Source: Paragordius varius (taxonomy: Eukaryota > Nematomorpha). Taken from it: 64,000 bases of DNA. A program made the position numbers and the translations under genes. The notes below the pieces were generated by a model. That model had not been told where the DNA came from and made no database searches. It worked only from the letters and a program-made list of their open reading frames with translations. This document shows positions 20,409-38,360 of this stretch, piece after piece. Numbering within the stretch: position 1 is the first letter of the stretch; every line of letters starts with the position of its first letter. Location: assembly GCA_964247055.1 (NCBI GenBank), contig OZ176053.1, positions 3,782,001-3,846,000 of the forward strand. Reading direction: 5' to 3'.

Positions 20409-23400
20409 ACTAAGTAAACTCATATATCTTTAATAATCAAATTATATTAATCATGATTATATGGGTAATTATAACAATCAACCATACATATTTAACAATC
20501 AAATTATATTAACCATGATTTTATGGGTAATTACAACAATCAACCATACATATTTAACAATCAAATTATATTAACCATGATTATATAGGTAATTACAACA
20601 ATCAACCATACATATTTAACAATCAAATTATATTAACCATGATTGTATGGGTAATTACAACAATCAACCATACATATTTAACAATCAAATTATATTAACC
20701 ATGATTGTATGGCTAATTACAACAATCAAATAAACATCTTTAACAATCAAATTATATTAACCAGGATTTTATTGGTAATTACAGCAATCAACCAATCATC
20801 TTTAACAATCAAATTATATTAACCATGATTGTATGGGTAATTACAACAATCAACCAAACATCTTTAACAATCAAATTATATTAATCATGATTGTAAGGGT
20901 AATTACAACAATACACCAAACATCTTTAACAAACAAATTATATTAACCATGATTGTATGGGTAATTACAAAAATCAACCAATCATCTTTAACAATCAAAT
21001 TATATTAACCATGATTGTATGGGTAATTACAACAATCAAATAAACATCTTTAACAATCAAATTATATTAACCATGATTGTAAGGGTAATTACAACAATCA
21101 ACCAAACATCTTTAACAATCAAATTATATTAACCATGATTGTATGGGTAATTACAACAATCAACCAATCATCTTTAACAATCAAATTATATTAACCATGA
21201 TTGTAAGGGTAATTACAACAATCAACCAAACATCTTTAACAATCAAATTATATTAACCATGATTGTATGGGTAATTACAACAATCAACCAATCATCTTTA
21301 ACAATCAAATTATATTAACCATGATTGTATGGGTAATTACAACAATCAACCAATCATCTTTAACATTCAAATTATATTAACCATGGATAACTACAACAAT
21401 CAACCAATCATCTTTAACAATCAAATTATATTAACCATGATTGTATGGATAACTACAACAATCAACCAAACATCTTTAACATTCAAATTATATTAACCAT
21501 GGATAACTACAACAATCAACCATACCTCTTACACAATCAAATTATATTAACCATGATTATATGGATAACTACAACAATCAACCAAACATCTTTAACATTC
21601 AAATTATAATAACCATGATTGTATAAGTAATTACAACAATCACCATACCTCTTTAACAATCAAATTATATTAACCATGATTGTATAAGTAATTACAACAA
21701 TCACCATACCTCTTTAACAATCAAATTATATTAACCAAGATTGTATAAGTAATTACAACAATCACCATACCTCTTTAACAATCAAATTATATTAACCATG
21801 ATTGTATGGGTAATTACAACAATCATCCATACCTCTTTAACAATCAAATTATATTAACCATGATTGTATGGGTAATTACAACAATCACCATACCTCTTTA
21901 ACAATCAAATTATATTAACCATGATTGTATGGGTAATTACAACAATCATCCATACCTCTTTAACAATCAAATTATATTAACCATGATTGTATGGGTAATT
22001 ACAACAATCATCCATACCTCTTTAACAATCAAATTATATTAACCATGATTGTATGGGTAATTACAACAATCAACCATACCTCTTTAACAATAAAATTATA
22101 TTAACCATGATTGTATGGAATTACAACAATCAACCATACCTCTTTAACAATAAAATTATATTAACCATAAATGTATGGGTAATTACAACAATCAACCATA
22201 TCTCTTACACAATCAAATTATATTAACCATGATTGTATGGGTAATCACAACAATCAACCATACCTCTTTAACAATCAAATTATATTAACCATGATTGTAT
22301 GGGTAATTACAACAATCATCCATACCTCTTTAACAATCAAATTATATTAACCATGATTGTATAAGTAATTACAACAATCAACCATACCTCTTTAACAATC
22401 AAATTATATTAACCATGATTGTATGGGTAATTACAACAATCATCCATACCTCTTTAACAATCAAATTATATTAACCATGATTGTATGGGTAATTACAACA
22501 ATCATCCATATCTCTTTAACAATCAAATTATATTAACCATGATTGTATGGGTAATTACAACAATCATCCATACCTCTTTAACAATCAAATTATATTAACC
22601 ATGATTGTATAAGTAATTACAACAATCAAACATACCTCTTTAACAATAAAATTATATTAACCATGATTGTATGGGTAATTACAACAATCAACCATACCTC
22701 TTTACCAATCAAATTATATTAACCATGATTGTATGGGTAATTACAACAATCAACCATACCTCTTTAACAATAAAATTATATTAACCATGATTGTATAAGT
22801 AATTACAACAATCACCATACCTCTTTAACAATCAAATTATATTAACCATGATTGTATAAGTAATTACAACAATCACCATACCTCTTTAACAATCAAATTA
22901 TATTAACCATGATTGTATGGGTAATTACAACAATCAACCATACCTCTTTAACAATAAAATTATTTTAAGCATGATTGTATGGGTAATTACAACAATCATC
23001 CATACCTCTTTAACAATCAAATTATATTAACCATGATTGTATGGGTAATTACAACAATCAACCATACCTCTTTAACAATAAAATTATATTAACCATGAAT
23101 GTATGGGTAATTACAACAATCAACCATATCTCTTACACAATCAAATTATATTAACCATGATTGTATGGAATTACAACAATCAACCATACCTCTTTAACAA
23201 TAAAATTATTTTAACCATGAATGTTTGGGTAATTACAACAATCAACCTCTTTAACAATCAAATTATATTAACCATGATTGTATGGGTAATTACAACAATC
23301 ACCATACCTCTTACACAATCAAATTATATTAACCATGATTGTATGGGTAATTACAACAATCAACCATACCTCTTTAACAATCAAATTATATTAACCATGA

Positions 23401-23639
23401 TTGTATGGGTAATTACAACAATCAACCATACCTCTTTAACAATAAAATTATATTAACCATGATTGTATAAGTAATTACAACAATCACCATACCTCTTACA
23501 CAATCAAATTATATTAACCATGATTGTATGGGTAATTACAACAATCAACCATACCTCTTTAACAATAAAATTATATTAACCATGAATGTTTGGGTAATTA
23601 CAACAATCAACCATACCTCTTTAACAATCAAATTATATT

Positions 23640-24240
23640 AACCATGATTGTATAAGTAATTACAACAATCACCATACCTCTTTAACAATAAAATTATATT
23701 AACCATGATTGTATAAGTAATTACAACAATCACCATACCTCTTTAACAATAAAATTATATTAACCATGATTGTATAAGTAATTACAACAATCACCATACC
23801 TCTTTAACAATAAAATTATATTAACCATGATTGTATAAGTAATTACAACAATCACCATACCTCTTTAACAATCAAATTATATTAACCATGATTGTATAAG
23901 TAATTACAACAATCACCATACCTCTTTAACAATAAAATTATATTAACCATGATTGTATAAGTAATTACAACAATCACCATACCTCTTTAACAATAAAATT
24001 ATATTAACCATGATTGTATAAGTAATTACAACAATCACCATACCTCTTTAACAATAAAATTATATTAACCATGATTGTATAAGTAATTACAACAATCACC
24101 ATACCTCTTTAACAATAAAATTATATTAACCATGATTGTATAAGTAATTACAACAATCACCATACCTCTTTAACAATAAAATTATATTAACCATGATTGT
24201 ATAAGTAATTACAACAATCACCATACCTCTTTAACAATCA
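23640..24240 (+). repeat. run of near-identical 61-bp satellite units
   Basis: About ten consecutive units share GTATAAGTAATTAC, CAATCACCATACC and mostly ACAATAAAATT. Such local uniformity indicates recent amplification of one variant. Confidence 0.85.
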
Positions 24241-27200
24241 AATTATATTAACCATGATTGTATGGGTAATTACAACAATCATCCATACCTCTTTAACAAT
24301 CAAATTATATTAACCATGATTGTATGGGTAATTACAACAATCACCATACCTCTTTAACAATCAAATTATATTAACCATGATTGTATGGGTAATTACAACA
24401 ATCAACCATACCTCTTTAACAATAAAATTATATTAACCATGATTGTATGGGTAATTACAACAATCAACCATACCTCTTTAACAATAAAATTATATTAACC
24501 ATGATTGTATGGGTAATTACAACAATCAACCATACCTCTTTAACAATCAAATTATATTAACCATGATTGTATGGGTAATTACAACAATCAACCATACCTC
24601 TTTAACAATCAAATTATATTAACCATGATTGTATGGGTAATTACAACAATCAACCATACCTCTTTAACAATAAAATTATATTAACCATGATTGTATGGGT
24701 AATTACAACAATCAACCATACCTCTTTAACAATCAAATTATATTAACCATGATTGTATGGGTAATTACAACAATCAACCATACCTCTTTAACAATCAAAT
24801 TATATTAACCATGATTGTATGGGTAATTACAACAATCAACCATACCTCTTTAACAATCAAATTATATTAACCATGATTGTATGGGTAATTACAACAATCA
24901 ACCATACCTCTTTAACAATCAAATTATATTAACCATGATTGTATGGGTAATTACAACAATCAACCATACCTCTTTAACAATAAAATTATATTAACCATGA
25001 TTGTATGGGTAATTACAACAATCAACCATACCTCTTTAACAATCAAATTATATTAACCATGATTATATGGGTAATTACAACAATCAACCATACCTCTTTA
25101 ACAATCAAATTATATTAACCATGATTGTATGGGTAATTACAACAATCAACCATACCTCTTTAACAATCAAATTATATTAACCATGATTGTATGGGTAATT
25201 ACAACAATCACCATACCTCTTTAACAATCAAATTATATTAACCATGATTGTATGGGTAATTACAACAATCAACCATACCTCTTTAACAATAAAATTATAT
25301 TAACCATGATTGTATGGGTAATTACAACAATCAACCATACCTCTTTAACAATCAAATTATATTAACCATGATTGTATGGGTAATTACAACAATCAACCAT
25401 ACCTCTTTAACAATCAAATTATATTAACCATGATTGTATGGGTAATTACAACAATCACCATACCTCTTTAACAATCAAATTATATTAACCATGATTGTAT
25501 GGGTAATTACAACAATCACCATACCTCTTTAACAATCAAATTATATTAACCATGATTGTATGGGTAATTACAACAATCAACCATACCTCTTTAACAATAA
25601 AATTATATTAACCATGATTGTATGGGTAATTACAACAATCAACCATACCTCTTTAACAATCAAATTATATTAACCATGATTATATGGGTAATTACAACAA
25701 TCAACCATACCTCTTTAACAATCAAATTATATTAACCATGATTGTATGGGTAATTACAACAATCAACCATACCTCTTTAACAATCAAATTATATTAACCA
25801 TGATTGTATGGGTAATTACAACAATCACCATACCTCTTTAACAATCAAAATATATTAACCATGAATGTTTGGGTAATTACAACAATCAACCATACCTCTT
25901 ACACAATCAAATTATATTAACCATGATTGTATGGGTAATTACAACAATCACCATACCTCTTTAACAATCAAAATATATTAACCATGAATGTTTGGGTAAT
26001 TACAACAATCAACCATACCTCTTACACAATCAAATTATATTAACCATGATTGTATGGGTAATTACAACAATCAACCATACCTCTTTAACAATCAAATTAT
26101 ATTAACCATGATTGTATGGGTAATTACAACAATCAACCATACCTCTTTAACAATCAAATTATATTAACCATGATTGTATGGGTAATTACAACAATCAACC
26201 ATACCTCTTTAACAATCAAATTATATTAACCATGATTGTATGGGTAATTACAACAATCAACCATACCTCTTTAACAATCAAAATATATTAACCATGATTG
26301 TATGGGTAATTACAACAATCACCATACCTCTTTAACAATCAAAATATATTAACCATGAATGTTTGGGTAATTACAACAATCAACCATACCTCTTACACAA
26401 TCAAATTATATTAACCATGATTGTATGGGTAATTACAACAATCACCATACCTCTTTAACAATCAAAATATATTAACCATGAATGTTTGGGTAATTACAAC
26501 AATCAACCATACCTCTTACACAATCAAATTATATTAACCATGATTGTATGGGTAATTACAACAATCAACCATACCTCTTTAACAATCAAATTATATTAAC
26601 CATGATTGTATGGGTAATTACAACAATCAACCATACCTCTTTAACAATCAAATTATATTAACCATGATTGTATGGGTAATTACAACAATCAACCATACCT
26701 CTTTAACAATCAAATTATATTAACCATGATTGTATGGGTAATTACAACAATCACCATACCTCTTTAACAATCAAAATATATTAACCATGAATGTTTGGGT
26801 AATTACAACAATCAACCATACCTCTTACACAATCAAATTATATTAACCATGATTGTATGGGTAATTACAACAATCAACCATACCTCTTTAACAATCAAAT
26901 TATATTAACCATGATTGTATGGGTAATTACAACAATCAACCATACCTCTTTAACAATCAAATTATATTAACCATGATTGTATGGGTAATTACAACAATCA
27001 ACCATACCTCTTTAACAATCAAATTATATTAACCATGATTGTATGGGTAATTACAACAATCAACCATACCTCTTTAACAATCAAATTATATTAACCATGA
27101 TTGTATGGGTAATTACAACAATCAACCATACCTCTTTAACAATCAAATTATATTAACCATGATTGTATGGGTAATTACAACAATCAACCATACCTCTTTA

Positions 27201-30200
27201 ACAATAAAATTATATTAACCATGATTGTATGGGTAATTACAACAATCACCATACCTCTTTAACAATCAAAATATATTAACCATGAATGTTTGGGTAATTA
27301 CAACAATCAACCATACCTCTTACACAATCAAATTATATTAACCATGATTGTATGGGTAATTACAACAATCAACCATACCTCTTACACAATCAAATTATAA
27401 TAACCATGATTGTATGGGTAATTACAACAATCACCATACCTCTTTAACAATCAAAATATATTAACCATGAATGTTTGGGTAATTACAACAATCAACCATA
27501 CCTCTTACACAATCAAATTATATTAACCATGATTGTATGGGTAATTACAACAATCAACCATACCTCTTTAACAATCAAATTATATTAACCATGATTGTAT
27601 GGGTAATTACAACAATCAACCATACCTCTTTAACAATCAAATTATATTAACCATGATTGTATGGGTAATTACAACAATCAACCATACCTCTTTAACAATC
27701 AAATTATATTAACCATGATTGTATGGGTAATTACAACAATCAACCATACCTCTTTAACAATCAAATTATATTAACCATGATTGTATGGGTAATTACAACA
27801 ATCAACCATACCTCTTTAACAATCAAATTATATTAACCATGATTGTATGGGTAATTACAACAATCAACCATACCTCTTTAACAATAAAATTATATTAACC
27901 ATGATTGTATGGGTAATTACAACAATCAACCATACCTCTTTAACAATCAAATTATATTAACCATGATTATATGGGTAATTACAACAATCAACCATACCTC
28001 TTTAACAATCAAATTATATTAACCATGATTGTATGGGTAATTACAACAATCAACCATACCTCTTTAACAATCAAATTATATTAACCATGATTGTATGGGT
28101 AATTACAACAATCACCATACCTCTTTAACAATCAAATTATATTAACCATGATTGTATGGGGAATTACAACAATCAACCATACCTCTTTAACAATAAAATT
28201 ATATTAACCATGATTGTATGGGTAATTACAACAATCAACCATACCTCTTTAACAATCAAAATATATTAACCATGATTGTATGGGTAATTACAACAATCAC
28301 CATACCTCTTTAACAATCAAATTATATTAACCATGATTGTATGGGTAATTACAACAATCAACCATACCTCTTTAACAATCAAATTATATTAACCATGATT
28401 GTATGGGTAATTACAACAATCAACCATACCTCTTTAACAATAAAATTATATTAACCATGATTGTATGGGTAATTACAACAATCAACCATACCTCTTTAAC
28501 AATAAAATTATATTAACCATGATTGTATGGGTAATTACAACAATCACCATACCTCTTTAACAATCAAAATATATTAACCATGAATGTTTGGGTAATTACA
28601 ACAATCAACCATACCTCTTACACAATCAAATTATATTAACCATGATTGTATGGGTAATTACAACAATCAACCATACCTCTTTAACAATCAAATTATATTA
28701 ACCATGATTGTATGGGTAATTACAACAATCAACCATACCTCTTTAACAATAAAATTATATTAACCATGATTGTATGGGTAATTACAACAATCACCATACC
28801 TCTTTAACAATCAAAATATATTAACCATGAATGTTTGGGTAATTACAACAATCAACCATACCTCTTACACAATCAAATTATATTAACCATGATTGTATGG
28901 GTAATTACAACAATCAACCATACCTCTTTAACAATAAAATTATATTAACCATGATTGTATGGGTAATTACAACAATCACCATACCTCTTTAACAATCAAA
29001 ATATATTAACCATGAATGTTTGGGTAATTACAACAATCAACCATACCTCTTACACAATCAAATTATATTAACCATGATTGTATGGGTAATTACAACAATC
29101 AACCATACCTCTTTAACAATAAAATTATATTAACCATGATTGTATGGGTAATTACAACAATCACCATACCTCTTTAACAATAAAATTATATTAACCATGA
29201 TTGTATGGGTAATCACAACAATCACCATACCTCTTACACAATCAAATTATATTAACCATAATTGTATGGGTTATTACAACAATCAACCATACCTCTTAAA
29301 CAATAAAATTATATTAACCATGATTGTATGGGTAATTACAACAATCACCATAGCTCTTTAACAATCAAATTATATTAACCATGAATGTTTGGGTAATTAC
29401 AACAATCAACCATACCTCTTACACAATCAAATTATATTAACCATGATTGTATGGGTAATTACAACAATCAAACATACCTCTTTAACAATAAAATTATTTT
29501 AACCATGATTGTATGGGTAATTACAACAATCATCCATACCTCTTTAACAATCAAATTATATTAACCATGATTGTATGGGTAATTACAACAATCAACCATA
29601 CCTCTTTAACAATAAAATTATATTAACCATGAATGTATGGGTAATTACAACATTCAACCATACCTCTTTAACAATCAAATTATATATACCATGATTGTAT
29701 GGGTAATTACAACAATCAACCATACCTCTTTAACAATAAAATTATATTAACCATGAATATATGGGTAATTACAACAATCAACCATACCTCTTTTACAATC
29801 AAATTATATTAACCATGAATGTTTGGGTAATTACAACAATCATACATATCTCTTTAACAATCAAATTATATTAACCATGATTGTATGGAATTACAACAAT
29901 CATACATACCTCTTACACAATTAAATTATATTAACCATGATTGTATGGGTAATTACAACAATCACCATAGCTCTTTAACAATCAAATTATATTAACCATG
30001 ATTGTATGGGTAATTACAACAATCAAACATACCTCTTTAACAATAAAATTATTTTAACCATGATTGTATGGGTAATTACAACAATCATCCATACCTCTTT
30101 AACAATCAAATTATATTAACCATGATTGTATGGGTAATTACAACAATCAAACATACCTCTTTAACAATAAAATTATATTAACCATGAATGTTTGGGTAAT

Positions 30201-33200
30201 TACAACAATCAACCATACCTCTTACACAATCAAATTATATTAACCATGATTGTATGGGTAATTACAACAATCAAACATACCTCTTTAACAATAAAATTAT
30301 TTTAACCATGATTGTATGGGTAATTACAACAATCATCCATACCTCTTTAACAATCAAATTATATTAACCATGATTGTATGGGTAATTACAACAATCAACC
30401 ATACCTCTTTAACAATAAAATTATATTAACCATGAATGTATGGGTAATTACAACATTCAACCATACCTCTTTAACAATCAAATTATATATACCATGATTG
30501 TATGGGTAATTACAACAATCAACCATACCTCTTTAACAATAAAATTATTTTAACCATGAATGTATGGGTAAATACAACAATCAACCATACCTCTTTAACA
30601 ATAAAATTATATTAACCATGAATGTATGGGTAATTACAACAATCAACCATATCTCTTTAACAATCAAATTATTTTAACCATGATTGTATGGAATTACAAC
30701 AATCATACATATCTCTTTAACAATCAAATTATATTAACCATGAATGTATGGGTAATTACAACAATCAACCATACCTCTTTAACAATAAAATTATATTAAC
30801 CATGAATGTATGGGTAATTACAACAATCAACCATACCTCTTTAACAATAAAATTATTTTAACCATGAATGTATGGGTAATTACAACAATCAACCATATTT
30901 AACAATCAAATTATATTAACCATGAATGTTTGGGTAATTACAACAATCAACCATACCTCTTTAACAATAAAATTATATTAACCATGAATGTATGGGTAAT
31001 TACAACAATCAACCATACCTCTTTAACAATAAAATTATTTTAACCATGAATGTATGGGTAATTACAACAATCATACATATCTCTTTAACAATCAAATTAT
31101 ATTAACCATGAATGTATGGGTAATTACAACAATGAACCATACCTTTTTAACAATAAAATTATATTAACCATGAATGTATGGGTAATTACAACAATCAACC
31201 ATAGCTCTTTAACAATAAAATTATTTTAACCATGAATGTATGGGTAATTACAACAATCAACCATATCTCTTTAACAATCAAATTATATTAACCATGAATG
31301 TTTGGGTAATTACAACAATCATACATATCTCTTTAACAATCAAATTATATTAACCATGATTGTATGGAATTACAACAATCATACATACCTCTTTAACAAT
31401 AAAATTATATTAACCATGAATGTATGGGTAATTACAACAATCATACATATCTCTTTAACAATTAAATTATATTAACCATGATTGTATGGGTAATTACAAC
31501 AATCAACCATACCTCTTTAACAATAAAATTATTTTAACCATGAATGTATGGGTAAATACAACAATCAACCATACCTCTTTAACAATAAAATTATATTAAC
31601 CATGAATGTATGGGTAATTACAACAATCAACCATATCTCTTTAACAATCAAATTATTTTAACCATGATTGTATGGAATTACAACAATCATACATATCTCT
31701 TTAACAATCAAATTATATTAACCATGAATGTTTGGGTAATTACAACAATCATACATATCTCTTTAACAATCAAATTATATTAACCATGATTGTATGGAAT
31801 TACAACAATCATACATACCTCTTTAACAATAAAATTATTTTAACCATGAATATATGGGTAATTACAACAATCAACCATACCTCTTTTACAATCAAATTAT
31901 ATTAACCATGAATGTTTGGGTAATTACAACAATCAACCATATCTCTTTAACAATCAAATTATATTAACCATGATTGTATGGGTAATTACAACAATCAACC
32001 ATATCTCTTACACAATAAAATTATATTAACCATGAATATATGGGTAATTACAACAATCAACCATACCTCTTTAACAATAAAATTATATTAACCATGAATG
32101 TATGGGTAATTACAACAATCAACCATATCTTTTTAACAATCAAATTATATTAACCATGAATGTTTGGGTAATTACAACAATCATACATATCTCTTTAACA
32201 ATCAAATTATATTAACCATGATTGTATGGAATTACAACAATCATACATACCTCTTACACAATCAAATTATATTAACCATGATTGTATGGGTAATTACAAC
32301 AATCAACCATACCTCTTTAACAATAAAATTATTTTAACCATGAATGTATGGGTAATTACAAAAATCAACCATACCTCTTTAACAATAAAATTATATTAAC
32401 CATGAATGTATGGGTAATTACAACAATCAACCATATCTCTTACACAATCAAATTATATTAACCATGAATATATGGGTAATTACAACAATCAACCATACCT
32501 CTTTAACAATAAAATTATTTTAACCATGAATGTATGGGTAATTACAACATTCAACCATACCTCTTTAACAATAAAATTATATTAACCATGATTGTATGGG
32601 TAATTACAACAATCAACCATACCTCTTTAACAATAAAATTATTTTAACCATGAATGTATGGGTAATTACAACATTCAACCATACCTCTTTAACAATAAAA
32701 TTATATTAACCATGATTGTATGGGTAATTACAACAATCAACCATACCTCTTTAACAATCAAATATATTAACCATGATTGTATGGGTAATTACAACAATCA
32801 ACCATACCTCTTTAACAATCAAATTATATTAACCATGATTGTATGGGTAATTACAACAATCAACCATACCTCTTTAACAATCAAATTATATTAACCATGA
32901 ATGTATGGGTAATTACAACAATCAACCATACCTCTTTAACAATAAAATTATTTTAACCATGAATGTATGGGTAATTACAACATTCAACCATACCTCTTTA
33001 ACAATCAAATTATATTAACCATGAATATATGGGTAATTACAACAATCAACCATATCTCTTTAACAATAAAATTATATTAACCATGAATGTATGGGTAATT
33101 ACAACATTCAACCATACCTCTTTAACAATAAAATTATATTAACCATGATTGTATGGGTAATTACAACAATCAACCATACCTCTTTAACAATCAAATTATT

Positions 33201-36200
33201 TTAACCATGAATGTATGGGTAATTACAACATTCAACCATACCTCTTTAACAATAAAATTATATTAACCATGATTGTATGGGTAATTACAACAATCAACCA
33301 CTCTTTAACAATCAAATATATTAACCATGATTGTATGGGTAATTACAACAATCAACCATACCTCTTTAACAATCAAATTATATTAACCATGATTGTATGG
33401 GTAATTACAACAATCAACCATACCTCTTTAACAATAAAATTATATTAACCATGAATGTATGGGTAATTACAACAATCAACCATACCTCTTTAACAATAAA
33501 ATTATTTTAACCATGAATGTATGGGTAATTACAACATTCAACCATACCTCTTTAACAATAAAATTATATTAACCATGATTGTATGGGTAATTACAACAAT
33601 CAACCATACCTCTTTAACAATAAAATTATATTAACCATGAATGTATGGGTAATTACAACAATCAACCATACCTCTTTAACAATAAAATTATTTTAACCAT
33701 GAATGTATGGGTAATTACAACATTCAACCATACCTCTTTAACAATAAAATTATATTAACCATGATTGTATGGGTAATTACAACAATCAACCATACCTCTT
33801 TAACAATCAAATTATATTAACCATGATTGTATGGGTAATTACAACAATCAACCATACCTCTTTAACAATAAAATTATATTAACCATGAATGTATGGGTAA
33901 TTACAACAATCAACCATACCTCTTTAACAATCAAATTATATTAACCATGATTGTATGGGTAATTACAACAATCAACCATACCTCTTTAACAATAAAATTA
34001 TATTAACCATGAATGTATGGGTAATTACAACAATCAACCATACCTCTTTAACAATAAAATTATTTTAACCATGAATGTATGGGTAATTACAACATTCAAC
34101 CATACCTCTTTAACAATAAAATTATATTAACCATGATTGTATGGGTAATTACAACATTCAACCATACCTCTTTAACAATCAAATTATATTAACCATGATT
34201 GTATGGGTAAATACAACAATCAACCATACCTCTTTAACAATAAAATTATATTAACCATGAATGTATGGGTAATTACAACAATCAACCATATCTCTTTAAC
34301 AATCAAATTATTTTAACCATGATTGTATGGGTAATTACAACAATCAACCATACCTCTTTAACAATAAAATTATATTAACCATGATTGTATGGGTAATTAC
34401 AACAATCAACCATATCTCTTTAACAATCAAATTATATTAACCATGAATGTATGGGTAATTACAACAATCAACCATACCTCTTTAACAATAAAATTATTTT
34501 AACCATGAATGTATGGGTAATTACAACAATCATACATATCTCTTTAACAATCAAATTATATTAACCATGAATGTATGGGTAATTACAACAATCAACCATA
34601 CCTCTTTAACAATAAAATTATATTAACCATGATTGTATGGGTAATTACAACAATCAACCATATCTCTTTAACAATCAAATTATATTAACCATGAATGTAT
34701 GGGTAATTACAACAATCAACCATACCTCTTTAACAATAAAATTATATTAACCATGATTGTATGGGTAATTACAACAATCAACCATATCTCTTTAACAATC
34801 AAATTATATTAACCATGAATGTATGGGTAATTACAACAATCATACATACCTCTTTAACAATAAAATTATATTAACCATGAATGTTTGGGTAATTACAACA
34901 ATCAACCATACCTTTTTAACAATAAAATTATATTAACCATGAATGTATGGGTAATTACAACAATCAACCATACCTCTTTAACAATAAAATTATTTTAACC
35001 ATGAATGTATGGGTAATTACAACAATCAACCATATCTCTTTAACAATCAAATTATATTAACCATGAATGTATGGGTAATTACAACAATCAACCATACCTC
35101 TTTAACAATAAAATTATTTTAACCATGAATGTATGGGTAATTACAACAATCATACATATCTCTTTAACAATCAAATTATATTAACCATGAATGTATGGGT
35201 AATTACAACAATGAACCATATCTCTTTAACAATCAAATTATATTAACCATGAATGTTTGGGTAATTACAACAATCAACCATACCTCTTTAACAATAAAAT
35301 TATTTTAACCATTAATGTATGGGTAATTACAACAATCAACCATATCTCTTTAACAATCAAATTATATTAACCATGAATGTTTGGGTAATTACAACAATCA
35401 ACCATACCTCTTTAACAATAAAATTATATTAACCATGATTGTATGGAATTACAACAATCATACATACCTCTTTAACAATAAAATTATTTTAACCATGAAT
35501 GTATGGGTAATTACAACAATTAAGCATATCTCTTTAACAATCAAATTATATTAACCATGAATGTATGGGTAATTACAACAATCAACCATACCTCTTTAAC
35601 AATAAAATTATATTAACCATGATTGTATGGGTAATTACAACAATCAACCATATCTCTTTAACAATTAAATTATATTAACCATGAATGTATGGGTAATTAC
35701 AACAATCAACCATACCTCTTTAACAATAAAATTATATTAACCATGAATGTATGGGTAATTACAACAATCAACCATATCTCTTTAACAATCAAATTATATT
35801 AACCATGAATGTTTGGGTAATTACAACAATCAACCATACCTTTTTAACAATAAAATTATATTAACCATGAATGTTTGGGTAATTACAACAATCAACCATA
35901 CCTTTTTAACAATAAAATTATATTAACCATGAATGTATGGGTAATTACAACAATCAACCATACCTCTTTAACAATAAAATTATTTTAACCATGAATGTAT
36001 GGGTAATTACAACAATCAACCATATCTCTTTAACAATCAAATTATATTAACCATGAATGTATGGGTAATTACAACAATCAACCATACCTCTTTAACAATA
36101 AAATTATTTTAACCATGAATGTATGGGTAATTACAACAATCATACATATCTCTTTAACAATCAAATTATATTAACCATGAATGTATGGGTAATTACAACA

Positions 36201-37370
36201 ATGAACCATATCTCTTTAACAAACAAATTATATTAACCATGAATGTTTGGGTAATTACAACAATCAACCATACCTCTTTAACAATTAAATTATATTAACC
36301 ATGATTGTATGGGTAATTACAACAATCAACCATACCTCTTTAACAATAAAATTATTTTAACCATGAATGTATGGGTAAATACAACAATCAACCATACCTC
36401 TTTAACAATAAAATTATATTAACCATGAATGTATGGGTAATTACAACAATCAACCATATCTCTTTAACAATCAAATTATTTTAACCATGATTGTATGGAA
36501 TTACAACAATCATACATATCTCTTTAACAATCAAATTATATTAACCATGAATGTTTGGGTAATTACAACAATCATACATATCTCTTTAACAATCAAATTA
36601 TATTAACAATGATTGTATGGAATTACAACAATCATACATACCTGTTTAACAATAAAATTATTTTAACCATGAATGTATGGGTAATTACAACAATTAAGCA
36701 TATCTCTTTAACAATCAAATTATATTAACCATGATTGTATGGGTAATTACAACAATCAACCATACCTCTTTAACAATAAAATTATATTAACCATGAATGT
36801 ATGGGTAATTACAACAATCAACCATATCTCTTTAACAATCAAATTATTTTAACCAAATTACAACAATCATACATATCTCTTTAACAATCAAATTATATTA
36901 ACCATGATTGTATGGAATTACAACAATCATACATACCTCTTACACAATTAAATTATATTAACCATGATTGTATGGGTAATTACAACAATCAACCATACCT
37001 CTTTAACAATAAAATTATTTTAACCATGAATGTATGGGTAAATACAACAATCAACCATACCTCTTTAACAATAAAATTATATTATCCATGAATGTATGGG
37101 TAATTACAACAATCAACCATATCTCTTTAACAATCAAATTATATTAACCATGAATGTTTGGTTAATTACAACAATCATACATATCTCTTTAACAATCAAA
37201 TTATATTAACCATGATTGTATGGAATTACAACAATCATACATACCTCTTACACAATCAAATTATATTATCCATGAATGTATGGGTAATTACAACAATCAA
37301 CCATACCTCTTTAACAATAAAATACAACAATCAACCATATCTCTTTAACAATCAAATTATATTAACCATG

Positions 37371-38360
37371 AATGTTTGGGTAATTACAACAATCATACAT
37401 ATCTCTTTAACAATCAAATTATATTAACCATGATTGTATGGAATTACAACAATCATACATACCTCTTACACAATCAAATTATATTAACCATGAATGTATG
37501 GGTAATTACAACAATCAACCATACCTCTTTAACAATCAAATTATATTAACCATGAATGTATGGGTAATTGCAACAATCAACCATACCTCTTTAACAATCA
37601 AATTATATTAACCATGAATGTATGGGTAATTGCAACAATCAACCATACCTCTTTAACAATAAAATTATATTAACCATGAATGTATGGGTAATTACAACAA
37701 TCAACCATACCTCTTTAACAATCAAATTATATTAACCATGAATGTTTGGGTAATTACAACAATCATACATATCTCTTTAACAATCAAATTATATTAACCA
37801 TGATTGTATGGAATTACAACAATCATACATACCTCTTACACAATCAAATTATATTAACCATGAATGTATGGGTAATTACAACAATCAACCATACCTCTTT
37901 AACAATCAAATTATATTAACCATGAATGTATGGGTAATTGCAACAATCAACCATAACTCTTTAACAATAAAATTATATTAACCATGAATGTATGGGTAAT
38001 TACAACAATCAACCATACCTCTTTAACAATCAAATTATATTAACCATGAATGTTTGGGTAATTACAACAATCATACATATCTCTTTAACAATCAAATTAT
38101 ATTAACCATGATTGTATGGAATTACAACAATCATACATACCTCTTACACAATCAAATTATATTAACCATGAATGTATGGGTAATTACAACAATCAACCAT
38201 ACCTCTTTAACAATCAAATTATATTAACCATGAATGTATGGGTAATTGCAACAATCAACCATACCTCTTTAACAATAAAATTATTTTAACCATGAATGTA
38301 TGGGTAATTACAACAATCAACCATACCTCTTTAACAATAAAATTATATTAACCATGAATG
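37371..38360 (+). repeat. higher-order repeat of about 307 bp in the satellite
   Basis: The variant GAATGTTTGGGTAATTAC recurs at about 37371, 37740, 38047 and 38357. Between the second and third it marks a five-unit block of 307 bp (four 62-bp units plus one 59-bp unit with GTATGGAATTAC), which includes the rare GTAATTGCAAC variant. The first interval is one unit longer. Confidence 0.75.
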
